Of a stretch of 64,000 nt of DNA, positions 54,770 to 63,794 are shown one piece after another. The notes below the pieces were generated by a model. It saw only the letters and a list, made by a program, of their open reading frames with translations, ran no database searches and had not been told where the DNA came from. This DNA comes from Halomarina oriensis (lineage in GTDB: Archaea > Halobacteriota > Halobacteria > Halobacteriales > Haloarculaceae). Numbering within the stretch: the stretch's first letter is position 1; each line of letters starts with the position of its first letter. Where the stretch lies: NCBI RefSeq assembly GCF_009791395.1, contig NZ_WSZK01000005.1:20825-84824 (forward strand), in the 5' to 3' direction. Both the position numbers and the translations under genes were made by a program.

Positions 54770-55762
54770 ATGGAGATACAGGAGGTCCACTCCCGAAGCA
54801 ACGCGATCCTCGACGAGGTGTCGCGTGCGGTCATCGCCGACCGGCAGGTGTTGCGAACGGTGCTGACCGGCTTTCTCGCTCGCGGCCACGTCCTGCTCGA
54901 GGACGTCCCCGGTACCGGGAAGACGCTGACCGCACGGTCGTACGCTACCGCGCTCGGCCTGTCGTTCTCGCGCATCCAGTTCACTCCCGACCTGCTCCCC
55001 TCGGACGTCACCGGGACCCACATCTTCAACGAGAAGACCCGCGAGTTCGAGTTCCAGCCCGGCCCCATCTTCGCCAACATCGTGCTGGCCGACGAGATCA
55101 ACCGCGCCTCCCCGAAGACGCAGTCGGCACTGCTCGAGGCGATGGAGGAGGGACAGGTGACCGTCGACGGGACGACCCACACCCTCCCGGAGCCGTTCTT
55201 CGTCATCGCCACGCAGAACCCCGTCGAACAGGAGGGGACGTTCCCGCTGCCCGAGGCGCAGAAAGACCGCTTCATCATCAAGACGAGTCTCGGCTACCCC
55301 GACGAGGAGGGGGAACTCGAGATCATCAACCGTCGTGCGAACCGCGATACGGCGATGCCCGGCGCACAGCGAGTCACGAACGAACAGGAGGCCACCGCAC
55401 TCCGCGAGGCCCCCGAGCGCATCCACACCGACCCGGACGTGCGACGCTACATCACGCGACTCTGCCGGGCGACCCGCGAGGACTCGCGGGTCAAGACCGG
55501 TGTCTCGCCGCGTGCGACCCAGCGCCTGTTCGAGTCCTCGCGTGCGCTCGCAGCCGTCAACGGTCGCGCGTACGTCACTCCCGACGAGGTGAAGGCCATC
55601 GCCCCGGTCGTCCTCTCACACCGCCTCGTGCTCACCGCCGACGCCCGCGTCGGCAACGTCAGCAAGCGCTCGGTCGTCGAGGACCTGCTGGAGAACATCG
55701 AAGTGCCGACCGTCCAGTACACCGCCCAGCAGCAGAGCCAGCCCTCAGCAGGCGACGACTGA
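54770..55762 (+). CDS. MoxR-family AAA+ ATPase
   Basis: The 330-residue chaperone-like ATPase has Walker A in EDVPGTGKTLTA near residue 41, Walker B in ADEINRASPKTQSALLEAM near residue 108, sensor 1 in IATQNPVEQEGTFPLPEAQ near residue 145, and the MoxR lid domain after residue 230. MoxR proteins work with DUF58/VWA-like partners, usually in one operon. Here the DUF58 gene and its companions are on the other strand 500 bases away, convergent. Confidence 0.93.
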   Translation: MEIQEVHSRSNAILDEVSRAVIADRQVLRTVLTGFLARGHVLLEDVPGTGKTLTARSYATALGLSFSRIQFTPDLLPSDVTGTHIFNEKTREFEFQPGPIFANIVLADEINRASPKTQSALLEAMEEGQVTVDGTTHTLPEPFFVIATQNPVEQEGTFPLPEAQKDRFIIKTSLGYPDEEGELEIINRRANRDTAMPGAQRVTNEQEATALREAPERIHTDPDVRRYITRLCRATREDSRVKTGVSPRATQRLFESSRALAAVNGRAYVTPDEVKAIAPVVLSHRLVLTADARVGNVSKRSVVEDLLENIEVPTVQYTAQQQSQPSAGDD

Positions 55763-55844
55763 CCCGGAGGAGTATCACGTCAGCGAGGGCGACGTCGGTT
55801 TAGCGTGGCTACTCGGCCGTCTTGGACGCTCTTTCGTCGAGAAG

Positions 55845-56062
55845 TCACATGACGAGCTGGTGGGTCGGTAGCCGAGTCAGTCCCCGTTCTAAGTGTCCCC
55901 AGTCGTCGAACGGCGCATCGGCGAACGCTTCGACGACCAGACGGCGCTCCCGGGGCGGGACGCGCTGTCCACGCTGGTGGTCGAGTTCGTCGCCGTCGGA
56001 CAGACCGTCTCGACACCCAGCAGACTGACGACGGCGAGGACCGTCAGGACACGCCCGTTCAT
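55845..56062 (-). pseudogene. possible frameshifted small secreted protein
   Basis: An ATG at 56062 opens a signal-peptide-like stretch, MNGRVLTVLAVVSLLGVETV. A shift of one frame near 56000 would continue it into a coding-like segment, then VEAFADAPFDDWGHLERGLT and HQLVM, ending at 55845. Without the shift the first frame runs to a stop at 55889 with less convincing sequence. It may be a broken gene, a base error, or chance. Confidence 0.3.
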
Positions 56063-56277
56063 TCGACGGACTGTTCGGCCAGCAGTACATTATTGTTGTT
56101 ACTTTCTCCACAGCGAGAAACACCGTCGACGGTCGAGCGTCCCTCCGAGGCGAGCACCACTCGGCGAGTGGCGGGCGAGGCGCTGCCGGCGGGTCTGCTC
56201 GGGGGATGGGAGAGCGCGAGAGGGAAGGGGAAGGACTCGTCGGAGTCGGCCCACACAGCACGCCGAGTCCGTCGGCG

Positions 56278-56979
56278 CTACTTGTAGAGCGCGACCATCA
56301 ACACGAGCGCCGCGCCGAGCAGGAGCAGGAGGCTCGCCAGCGGCAGGTCGGTGACGTTGACGTTGATCATCACCAGGCCCGCGCCGATGCCGACGCCGCC
56401 GAAGAGGGTCGTTCCACCGGAGTGCGACAGTTCGCTCGGCCAGGTCCGAGCCCTGGTCCCGAGTTGGTTGCCGAGGTTGATGGCCTGCTCGGCGGCGTCC
56501 CACGCGACGATGGCGGCGACCATACCGACGAGCAGGGGGAGCGGGTCGGTCCCCGTCCCGTTGAACGCGCCGACGAAGACGACGCCGATGACGAGCAGGG
56601 CGAACCCGAGCGAGACGAGACGTCGAGAGAGCCGGCGGGAGAGCGGCACTACCCCGAGCGCGATGAACGGGACACCGAGCAGACCCAGTAGCTCTCCCCG
56701 GAGCGTCAGCGACGCCTGGTAGCTCCCGACGAGGGCGACGCCGACGGCGAACCCGCCGAACGCGACGAGCAGTCCGACGAGCGCGACGGGGAACCCGAGG
56801 AACCGGATTCCGCGGTTGTAGAGCGCCGTCCCGAGGGCGAGGACGAGGACCCCCCCGAGCGTGACGGCGATCCCCGTGTACTGCTCGGGTACCGACCCGA
56901 CCGCCGCGACACAGCCCGCTGCAGCGAGGACGGCGATGGCCGAACTCACCCGTGACGGGCGGTAGACGACGTTCGTCAC
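56278..56979 (-). CDS. polytopic membrane protein of the MoxR/DUF58 cluster (DUF7519-like)
   Basis: The 233-residue protein has about seven hydrophobic helices and an uncharged middle loop (GNQLGTRARTWPSEL). It is the last gene of a four-gene unit, overlapping the DUF58 gene by four bases (ATGA). Small polytopic proteins like this accompany the DUF58 gene in haloarchaea; the family number is from memory. Confidence 0.7.
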   Translation of the reverse strand: MTNVVYRPSRVSSAIAVLAAAGCVAAVGSVPEQYTGIAVTLGGVLVLALGTALYNRGIRFLGFPVALVGLLVAFGGFAVGVALVGSYQASLTLRGELLGLLGVPFIALGVVPLSRRLSRRLVSLGFALLVIGVVFVGAFNGTGTDPLPLLVGMVAAIVAWDAAEQAINLGNQLGTRARTWPSELSHSGGTTLFGGVGIGAGLVMINVNVTDLPLASLLLLLGAALVLMVALYK

Positions 56980-58349
56980 TGCTCGACCTCCATGACGTCG
57001 ACGATGGAGGTGCCCAGCGGCTGGTCCGGTGTCCAGTCGATGACCGGAATCTCGGCCTGTCGGAGCGAACTGACGCGGTTCTCTCGGTCGACACTCGCCA
57101 GGCGCGCACCGACCGACGCGTCACTGGAGACGTTCGGCGAGACCACCGTCACCGGGTGGCCGTTCGCTTCGAGCGTGAGCGCCAGCGACGTGATGTACTC
57201 GTCGCCCAGCGGCGAGAGCAGGATGACCTGCGCGTCACCCGACAGCCGTTTCCTGAGTTCGGCGGCCTGCTCGTCGGGGTCCGGCGGTTCCTCGTCCGGC
57301 GGCACCGTCGAGAGCACCGGATGGGTGGCGAGCAGTTCGCGGGCGGTGACCTCGTGTTCGATACCGACACCGGCGGCGAGCCAGCAGAACTGGCGACCGA
57401 TAGCCGCGAGGCCGACGTAGTCACGGGTCTCGCCGAGCGCGGTCAGGAGCTGTTCGGCCCCCGCGAGGTTGTACGCCATCCCGTGGGGTTCGCCCTCGGC
57501 GCTGGCGCGGTAGGCGCTCTGACGGGCGTCGATGAGCAGGACGATGGTCGCGGCGCGTTCCTCGCGGAACTCGACGGTGGTCAACTCGCCCGTCTTCGCG
57601 TAGCGCTTCCAGTCGATACGGCTCATCGGGTCTCCCTTCTGGTACTCGCGCGTGCGGTGGAACTCGATACCAGCCCCACCGTCGTCGGTGACCAGGCGGC
57701 CCGTCGAGTGTCGAGACTGCTTGCGCAGCGGAACCTCGGGGACGGCGTCGGTACAGGTCAGCACCGTCGCGGGGTCGGACTCCACCGTCGCTTCGAGTTC
57801 GGTGCCCCCCGAGACGTCACGGAGCATCGCCGTGACGGGGTCGAACTGGTGGCGGCCGTACTCCGCACCCACGGTGTAGGAGAACTCCGTGGTGCTGCCC
57901 GGCCAGAGGAACGTGGCGTGACGCGGGGAGCCATCACGTACCGCGAGCATCGGCGGCACGCCGTCGACGAACCGGACGTCCGACAGCGGCCAGCGGCCGG
58001 TGTTGGTGATGCGGACGGTGACCTCCACGTCGGCACCCCGGTCGGGGGTGTCGTCGTCGACGGTCCGCTCGACTGCGAGCGTCGGCTTCGGCGACCCCGT
58101 CAGGCGTGGATACGCCGCGAACGCCGCGACGGGGACGGTCGCGAGCAGCAGGAACGGACGAGCGGCGAGGACACCGACCGCCCCGGCGAACAGGGCGACG
58201 GCGACGATACCGCGCCATCGGCCCGTCCGTCGTCGGTCCTGTTCGACGACGAGGTCGTCGGCGTCCTCGGCGGCCGAGACGCGCTGGCCGTAGTTCGATA
58301 CTGCACCGTCGGTCGCCCCCTCCTCGGCGGTCGCTGTCGCGTTACTCAT
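56976..58349 (-). CDS. DUF58 domain protein with two N-terminal helices
   Basis: The 457-residue protein has an N-terminal pair of transmembrane helices (residues 47-80), a CARDB/Ig-like segment (VEVTVRITNTGRWPLSDVRFVDG, quoted in part), and the DUF58 core FHRTREYQKGDPMSRIDWKR near residue 230 followed by VWA-like VLLIDARQSAYRAS. DUF58 proteins are the membrane partners of MoxR ATPases. It overlaps its neighbours at both ends (ATGA). Confidence 0.9.
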   Translation of the reverse strand: MSNATATAEEGATDGAVSNYGQRVSAAEDADDLVVEQDRRRTGRWRGIVAVALFAGAVGVLAARPFLLLATVPVAAFAAYPRLTGSPKPTLAVERTVDDDTPDRGADVEVTVRITNTGRWPLSDVRFVDGVPPMLAVRDGSPRHATFLWPGSTTEFSYTVGAEYGRHQFDPVTAMLRDVSGGTELEATVESDPATVLTCTDAVPEVPLRKQSRHSTGRLVTDDGGAGIEFHRTREYQKGDPMSRIDWKRYAKTGELTTVEFREERAATIVLLIDARQSAYRASAEGEPHGMAYNLAGAEQLLTALGETRDYVGLAAIGRQFCWLAAGVGIEHEVTARELLATHPVLSTVPPDEEPPDPDEQAAELRKRLSGDAQVILLSPLGDEYITSLALTLEANGHPVTVVSPNVSSDASVGARLASVDRENRVSSLRQAEIPVIDWTPDQPLGTSIVDVMEVEQ

Positions 58350-59053
58350 GAGGTACCTCCGGCCGTCCCGGTCGGACCGGGACCGTCTCTCCGGTCGTCG
58401 GCCTGGTCGGGCCGGCCGGCCGCCGACGGTTCCCGGCCGTTCGACGTCGAGACGTCCTCACGTGCGAGCGCGACGATTTCGTCGGCCGCCGCGCGCGCGC
58501 CGTACTGGAGCCACGACTCGCCACGGACGGCGGCGCGAACACGCGCCGACCGCGGCGCGACCCCGTCGGCCGCGAGGAACTGGCTCGCGGTCTCGTCGTC
58601 GGTCCACCGCCCGGACTCGACGAGGGACCGGGCGTCCTCGCGCGCGAGCGCGCGCTTCCGAATCAACGTTCTGATGGCCTGTTCACGGAGCTCGTCGCGG
58701 ACGCGTTCGGGTTCCTCCGAGAAGTACGTCGCCCGGAGACCGAGACCGTTCTCGACGAGGTCGTCGAACTCCGCACCCAGGACGGGGACGCGTTCGACGT
58801 ACTCCGGTTCCGGCGGGGCGGCCTCGTCGACGCTGCTGGCCGCCCGCGCGACGAGCATCACCACGAGGACCCCGAGCGCCACGACGCCGAGACCGGCGAC
58901 GACGAGGTAGTCGCTCCCGAGTGCGTCGATGGCCGCCTCGATGGGGAGCGCCTCTCCCAGTCCGGGAGCGAGGACGACGGCGAGCGCACCGCCGAAGACG
59001 AGGATGCCCAGCAGGACGAACAGATACCAGAGGCTCCGTCTGAACGACACCAT
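58346..59053 (-). CDS. membrane protein of the MoxR/DUF58 cluster (DUF7269-like)
   Basis: The 235-residue protein has two N-terminal transmembrane helices (about 8-30 and 48-70) and a charged helical C-terminal domain containing VLGAEFDDLVENGLGLRAT and LIRKRALAREDARSLVESG. It starts with a TGATG overlap of the DUF4129 gene stop and ends with ATGA onto the DUF58 gene. Role unknown; the family number is recalled, not verified. Confidence 0.7.
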   Translation of the reverse strand: MVSFRRSLWYLFVLLGILVFGGALAVVLAPGLGEALPIEAAIDALGSDYLVVAGLGVVALGVLVVMLVARAASSVDEAAPPEPEYVERVPVLGAEFDDLVENGLGLRATYFSEEPERVRDELREQAIRTLIRKRALAREDARSLVESGRWTDDETASQFLAADGVAPRSARVRAAVRGESWLQYGARAAADEIVALAREDVSTSNGREPSAAGRPDQADDRRDGPGPTGTAGGTS

Positions 59054-59793
59054 CAGACCTCACCGCCGAGGTTCATCCGCCGGAGCGACTCGCGGGCGCG
59101 ACGAGCGTCCTCGTCGGTGATCGGCTGCGTGCCGTACCGGACGTTCTCGAACACCGAGCGCAGCGAGTCGACGGCGTCGCGGTCGAGACCGGCCGCGACG
59201 GCCGCACTCGCGCACTCGGCGGTCGTCATCTGACGGGGGCGCTGGATGCCCGCCCGGTCGGTCATGGCGAGCCACGCACGCTCGATCTCGTTGCGCGGGT
59301 CGGCGACCCACTCGGTCCCCGTCCCGTCGGTCCCAGCCCCGCTCTGTGGTAACAGTGCGAGGAACAGCGCGAGGACGCGCGGCCCGTAGCGCCGGACGAT
59401 GGCCCCGAGAACGAGGAGCGCGAGCAGCGCCAGGACGAACGGCAACAGCGCCATCAGCAGGTCGAGGAGCTGCTTCCAGAGCGGTGTCTGATCACCGGGA
59501 CCGTCGCCCTGGTTCCCGTCGTTTGGCTGCTGTTGTGGCTGGGGCTGTTCCTGTTCGGCGTCCTCGTCGGGTTGCTGTTTCTGTACCTGCTGTTCGGGGT
59601 TGTCCTTGTTCGTCTGAATCTCCTTCTTGACGTTCTCGGCCTGGTCGTTGCCGAACGGGACGTTCTCGAAGTCGAGATCGATGACTTCGTCGGGGTCCGA
59701 GGAGAGCGAGGATTCGAGTGTCGTCGCTGACGCTCCCATGGCGACGATACACGCGAGGACCACGGCGAGCGCGACGACCCGGTCCGCACTCAT
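59053..59793 (-). CDS. DUF4129 domain membrane protein
   Basis: The 246-residue protein has a signal-like N-terminal helix, a Gln/Pro/Asp-rich exported stretch (QQVQKQQPDEDAEQEQPQPQ), two transmembrane helices at about residues 106-150, and a C-terminal DUF4129 domain (ERAWLAMTDRAGIQRP, then RDAVDSLRSVFENVRYG). First gene of the unit DUF4129, DUF7269-like, DUF58, DUF7519-like. A TTAACTATCACC segment lies 70-80 bases upstream. Confidence 0.85.
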   Translation of the reverse strand: MSADRVVALAVVLACIVAMGASATTLESSLSSDPDEVIDLDFENVPFGNDQAENVKKEIQTNKDNPEQQVQKQQPDEDAEQEQPQPQQQPNDGNQGDGPGDQTPLWKQLLDLLMALLPFVLALLALLVLGAIVRRYGPRVLALFLALLPQSGAGTDGTGTEWVADPRNEIERAWLAMTDRAGIQRPRQMTTAECASAAVAAGLDRDAVDSLRSVFENVRYGTQPITDEDARRARESLRRMNLGGEV

Positions 59794-59969
59794 GGGTCGA
59801 CTCGCTCGGCGGGTCGCATCGTATCAGTTGACATCACGGTCGTTGTCTCATAGAGCACTTCTGGCGGTGATAGTTAATCGGCTTCTACACCCGTCTCGTC
59901 GTTCGTTGCGGTCGTTTCACTCGCTGGTACCGGCCTCGCCCGGCGGTCGAAACCGGCGGGGTCGGAGGC

Positions 59970-61331
59970 TCAGAGATAGCCCAAATCGCGGAGCTGAGCC
60001 TCGACGTCGCCGTCGAGACGCTGTCCGGGCTGGTCCGACCCCTCGTGTTCGTGGAGCGACTCCGTACGCTCCTCGAGTCGGCGTCGGCCCTCCGCGAGCA
60101 TCTCCTCGTCGGCGTCGACGACGGACTCGCTTTCGGCCCCCGAGCGTTCGAGGACGTACTCGTCGTCCGCGTCCGAGCGGACGTACTTGAACTCCGTGTC
60201 CGAGAGGATGCGCCAGCGCGTCGCGTCGGTGCTCGTCCGGCCCGTGTGCGGGACGTAGTCCTCGGTGAGCGCGACGTCGTCGTCGCCGGTGAACTGCTCG
60301 ACGTCCGTCTCGCCGGCCATCAACGCCGGGAGGTTCACGAGGTTGACCGGCGAGTCAACACGGTCGGCGTCGGTCTGACCCGGCATCTTCACCCACAGCG
60401 GGACGTTGACGTTGATGTCCCGGCAGTAGTGAGGTGGCGTCTCGTCGCGGTCGAACTCGCCGAGGGTCTTGCCGTGGTCGGCGGCGACGACGATGAGCGT
60501 GTCGTCGAACCGGCCCTGCGCTTTCAGCATGGCGAACAGCGCGGCGACCTTCGAGTCCTGGTAGCGGATGGCCGCGTCACAGAACTGGAGGACGCGCTCG
60601 CGCTCGTCGGGGTCCATGTCGCGCTGGCCGAGGACGTACGCCAGCAGCTTCGTGTTGAGGAGTCGCGGCTCGATGGCGCTCGGCGGCTTGAGACCGAGTT
60701 TGCGGAACGCCTCCTTCGGCGGGAAAAACGGGCTGTGAGCCTCCATGAGGTTCATGAAGGTGAACGTCGGTCGACCGTCGCCGCTCGTCGTCTCGAACCA
60801 GCGTTTCGTGCGCTCGGTGAGGCTGTCGGTGAAGAAGGGCCGCTTGAGCGCGAACAGCGGCTGACGGGAGGCGTGACCGACGAGTTTGTGCCCGCGCGAG
60901 TAGAGCTGTTCGCGGCGAGTGTGGAGGTCGGCGTCGCCCTCCGTCGAGATTTCGAGGTTCCACTCGACGTACTCGTCGAACCCACGGTCCAGCCCCGAGA
61001 GCTTCCCGACCCACGGGTTGTTCGAGAACCCGGCGGTCCGGTAGCCGTCCTGCTCGAGGCGCTGGGCGACGGTCTCGATGTCCTCGTCGAGCGTCAGGTC
61101 ACGGTCGGCGAACCCGTTGGTGATGCCGTGTTCGGAGGGGTAGAGACCCGTGAAGAACGAGCAGTGAGACGGGAGCGTCCACGGTGCGGGCGCGAAAGCG
61201 TTGTCGAACACCGTGGCCCGTTCGGCCAGCGCGTCGAGCGTCGGCGTCGTCGCACGGTGGTGGCCGTACGTCGAGACGCGGTCCCGGCGCATCGAATCGA
61301 GGATGATAAACAGCACGTCCGGTCGGTCCAT
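59970..61331 (-). CDS. sulfatase-fold protein with Thr in place of the catalytic Cys
   Basis: The 453-residue protein has a full sulfatase/alkaline-phosphatase core: DVLFIILDSMRRDRVSTYG near residue 4, the motif APAPWTLPSHCSFFTGLYPS near residue 46, AADHGKTLGE near residue 280 and a late HTGRT. In the sulfatase signature C/S-x-P-S-R the Cys is Thr (WTLPSH) and the Arg is His, so it cannot be an FGly sulfatase. Phosphoethanolamine- or phosphate-type chemistry is more likely. No signal peptide is seen. An ATAACAAAGCCC element ends 22 bases before the ATG at 61331. Confidence 0.82.
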   Translation of the reverse strand: MDRPDVLFIILDSMRRDRVSTYGHHRATTPTLDALAERATVFDNAFAPAPWTLPSHCSFFTGLYPSEHGITNGFADRDLTLDEDIETVAQRLEQDGYRTAGFSNNPWVGKLSGLDRGFDEYVEWNLEISTEGDADLHTRREQLYSRGHKLVGHASRQPLFALKRPFFTDSLTERTKRWFETTSGDGRPTFTFMNLMEAHSPFFPPKEAFRKLGLKPPSAIEPRLLNTKLLAYVLGQRDMDPDERERVLQFCDAAIRYQDSKVAALFAMLKAQGRFDDTLIVVAADHGKTLGEFDRDETPPHYCRDINVNVPLWVKMPGQTDADRVDSPVNLVNLPALMAGETDVEQFTGDDDVALTEDYVPHTGRTSTDATRWRILSDTEFKYVRSDADDEYVLERSGAESESVVDADEEMLAEGRRRLEERTESLHEHEGSDQPGQRLDGDVEAQLRDLGYL

Positions 61332-61352
61332 GCGTCCGCATCCGTGTGAGTC

Positions 61353-61364
61353 GGGCTTTGTTAT
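61353..61364 (-). promoter_or_regulatory. ATAACAAAGCCC promoter element of the sulfatase-fold gene
   Basis: Reads on the minus strand and ends 22 bases before the ATG at 61331. Confidence 0.55.
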
Positions 61365-61590
61365 TGAGTGTATATCCGTTCGCCCGTGTGCGAACCCGAC
61401 GCTCGACACCGAACGGGTCGGCCGGAAGGGACACCCAACCACCCCGGTACGACCGCGACGAGGCGACCGCAACGGCGGTCGGAGCGACCACACGTGACTG
61501 GACGGCCGGTCGGTGGCGGGGCTGACGATTCGGTAACAGGTCTGACGGCGCAGTGACAGAGAAGAGACGGGACGAGTCAGCGACGGCTGG

Positions 61591-61640
61591 CGGCACGACG
61601 TCACGACCGACCGGCACGACGTCACGACCGACCGGCACGG
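61591..61640. repeat. 21-bp tandem repeat, 2.4 copies
   Basis: Copies at 61591-61611 and 61612-61632 are identical; a partial copy follows. Each contains the palindrome GACGTC. Confidence 0.7.
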
Positions 61641-61835
61641 CGTGCCCGTGAGTCGACGACGTGAGAGGGGCGCTGGGAATCTCGGTGACGGCACCGGAAG
61701 CAGGTGATAGGACAGGCCGTAGTCGGTAGTGACTCGTCGTCGATGAGAGCGAGTTCGGACAGAAAGCGTGCTCGTCCGGCCTACCCGACCGGACGAACCA
61801 CGACAGGAACGAGCGACGACGGACCGCAGCGTCGG

Positions 61836-62012
61836 TTACGGGACGATCTGTTTCCCATCTCGGAGGTCACGGGCCGTCCCACAGCTGAGACAGCCGTAGA
61901 CCTCGTCGGCGTTGTCACCGAACACACGGACGAACTGTCGAGTGACGAATTCGCCACAGTTGTTACACCGCCGCTGGGAGTCAGACGGTCGCGCAGAGTG
62001 TACCTGATTCAT
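61836..62012 (-). CDS. 58-residue zinc-ribbon protein (DUF7563-like)
   Basis: Read directly from the gap. The protein has RRCNNCGEFVTRQFVRVFGD followed by VYGCLSCGTARDLRDGK, two CxxC pairs in one ribbon. This is the pattern of a haloarchaeal family I recall as DUF7563 (one zinc ribbon, unknown function). A TATA-like GATTATAAGG lies about 55 bases upstream of the start. Confidence 0.65.
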   Translation of the reverse strand: MNQVHSARPSDSQRRCNNCGEFVTRQFVRVFGDNADEVYGCLSCGTARDLRDGKQIVP

Positions 62013-62448
62013 CCTTCGACACCGATTGATGCAACGACAGTCGTGACCTTTGCTATCAACCTTATAATCGGGGTTAGTGGTGTTCTACTCCGCCTTCGTC
62101 GGCAGAACCGCCGAGTGATGGAGTGTGGCATTCTCGACAGACCCCGGTCGTCGCGCGGGCGTCGACGGTCCACGGTCGACCCTCTCACGAGTGGTTCGGA
62201 GGACGTCCACGGGTCGGTCGTCGTGGTCCCGACGACCGAGGCTCGCCTCGTCGGGCGCCGGTTCCGGGCGAGCAGTGACAGTGAGAGCGAGAACCCGTGG
62301 GGGCGAGCGACGGTCACGCGAAGATTAGTCACGCGAGGATCAGCGACGGACGACGAGAGCCCCGGACTCCGGAGCGTGGCGGCTCTCGCTGGTCGCTAGG
62401 AGCGATAGGAAACGCGTCACTGCTGTGAAAACGGGAGTCGGAAGCCGG
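62013..62448. other. intergenic region, no gene seen
   Basis: Contains the promoter of the zinc-ribbon gene near 62060-62080 and a direct repeat GTCACGCGAAGATTA/GTCACGCGAGGATCA near 62315-62343. No coding-like ORF. Confidence 0.4.
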
Positions 62449-63015
62449 TCAGCGAACGGCCGTCGCCAGCGTCGCCACACCGAACGCGAGCGTGAGTGCG
62501 GTCGGGAGCCAGAGACCCGCCGCCGGCAGCACCGACGCCCACGACGCGGCGGTCAACACGGCTGCGACCGCCGTCGCGGCCATCGGGTACTGGACGGTGT
62601 CGAGCGACGGCGGGGCGACGTCGTCGTCCGCCTCCCCGTCGTCGACCGTGAGGTACGGCGCGAGGCTGTCGGTCAGGTGCGTCCGGGCGACCGTCCCCCT
62701 GTTCTTGTCGTAGTCGATGACACCGGCCTCGTCCAGTTTCGGCAGATGACACTGGTACAGGCCGACATAGACACGCTTGCGCTGCGCGGACGACAGTTCC
62801 GGTATCGAGATGTCGTTTTCCAGTGCAGCGATGTGCTCGGCGATGTCGCCCATGTCGACGCTCTCTTCCTGGTCGAGGAGGAACGTCACCGCGCGGCGAC
62901 GACGCTCGTTCTGCAGTAGGTGGAAGAGGTCGTCCTTCGCGAGCGTCTCCGGTTCGGTCGGTTCGGTCGGTTCGGTCGTAGCCGTCTTGGCTTCTGTGAC
63001 TCCCGTTGCGTTCAT
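62449..63015 (-). CDS. DUF7344-type winged-helix regulator with two C-terminal helices
   Basis: The 188-residue paralog of the genes at 18508 and 52191 has LLQNERRRRAVTFLLDQEES near residue 32 and SSAQRKRVYVGLYQCHLPKL near residue 75. Two hydrophobic segments end the protein. The ATG at 63015 follows a Thr/Glu/Pro-rich stretch (TTEPTEPTEPETLAKDD). It is the last convincing gene before the repeat-rich right end. Confidence 0.85.
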   Translation of the reverse strand: MNATGVTEAKTATTEPTEPTEPETLAKDDLFHLLQNERRRRAVTFLLDQEESVDMGDIAEHIAALENDISIPELSSAQRKRVYVGLYQCHLPKLDEAGVIDYDKNRGTVARTHLTDSLAPYLTVDDGEADDDVAPPSLDTVQYPMAATAVAAVLTAASWASVLPAAGLWLPTALTLAFGVATLATAVR

Positions 63016-63264
63016 GTGTTCGTGACCTTCACATCTTCCGAGACGCGGAGCCGTCTTCAAGGTAGAACCAAAACAGTTTGGTATAATCTTGCCAGTCGCC
63101 GTCCGGTTTGCGAATGGCCGGAGTCGACGACTCGGTGGAGGGACCTTCTGTCGCGTCGTTATGCGGGTTTGAGCGCAATCACTTAAATCTTCGTCAGACG
63201 GATCCCCCCGGCCCCTCCCAGTGACGAACCCCGACGTCCGAGTCGCCTCCCGCCACGCGCACGC

Positions 63265-63287
63265 ACACACCACGTTTCCGGTGAAAC
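63265..63287 (+). repeat. ORB-like repeat, copy 1
   Basis: ACACACCACGTTTCCGGTGA followed by AAC. GTTTC and GAAAC form an inverted repeat. Identical to copy 2. Confidence 0.6.
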
Positions 63288-63405
63288 ACCGCTCGGACCG
63301 GGAAACCGCTCAGAGACCAGTCGACGGAATCGGTCACGCTACCGATCGCCTCGGACGGACGCTCGAGTGGACACGTCGGCGGACACGACGATTCGGAGAG
63401 GACGA

Positions 63406-63428
63406 ACACACCACGTTTCCGGTGAAAC
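63406..63428 (+). repeat. ORB-like repeat, copy 2
   Basis: Identical 23 bases, 141 bases downstream of copy 1. Confidence 0.6.
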
Positions 63429-63687
63429 GCCGGGATACGTCGTCGACGAGGAGGGGCATCCGGGGGGAGGCGTAGTGCAGTGTGACGGAGGGGGGCGGAG
63501 TCGAGGCGGCGGGTGGTGGAGTGAGACGAGAGTGAAGCGAGATAGACGCCGGGGGGGTGGAGTGGAGCGTGGTCTGGTCGAGTGAGATGGGGTGACGAGG
63601 GGTTCGACGGCCGTCACCGGTCGGGGCGAACGGTTCCACCCGATGCAGTCGAAGCCGGGGTCGAAGCGGCGGCGACGGGCGAGACAC

Positions 63688-63710
63688 ACACACCACGTTT
63701 CCGGTGAGAC
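63688..63710 (+). repeat. ORB-like repeat, copy 3
   Basis: Same 23 bases with one change (GAGAC for GAAAC), 282 bases downstream of copy 2, exactly twice the first spacing. Confidence 0.6.
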
Positions 63711-63794
63711 CCGTCGAGAGGGAGGGGGTGGTGACGGACCACCGCGGGGGCTGAACAGCCTCGAACGAGGACGGACGGACGAACACTTGTGAGG

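Larger units (their letters stand above)
61332..61835. other. intergenic region with a 21-bp tandem repeat
   Basis: Apart from the promoter at 61353, the region holds 2.4 copies of CGGCACGACGTCACGACCGA plus one base (61591-61640). I see no coding-like ORF. Confidence 0.45.
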
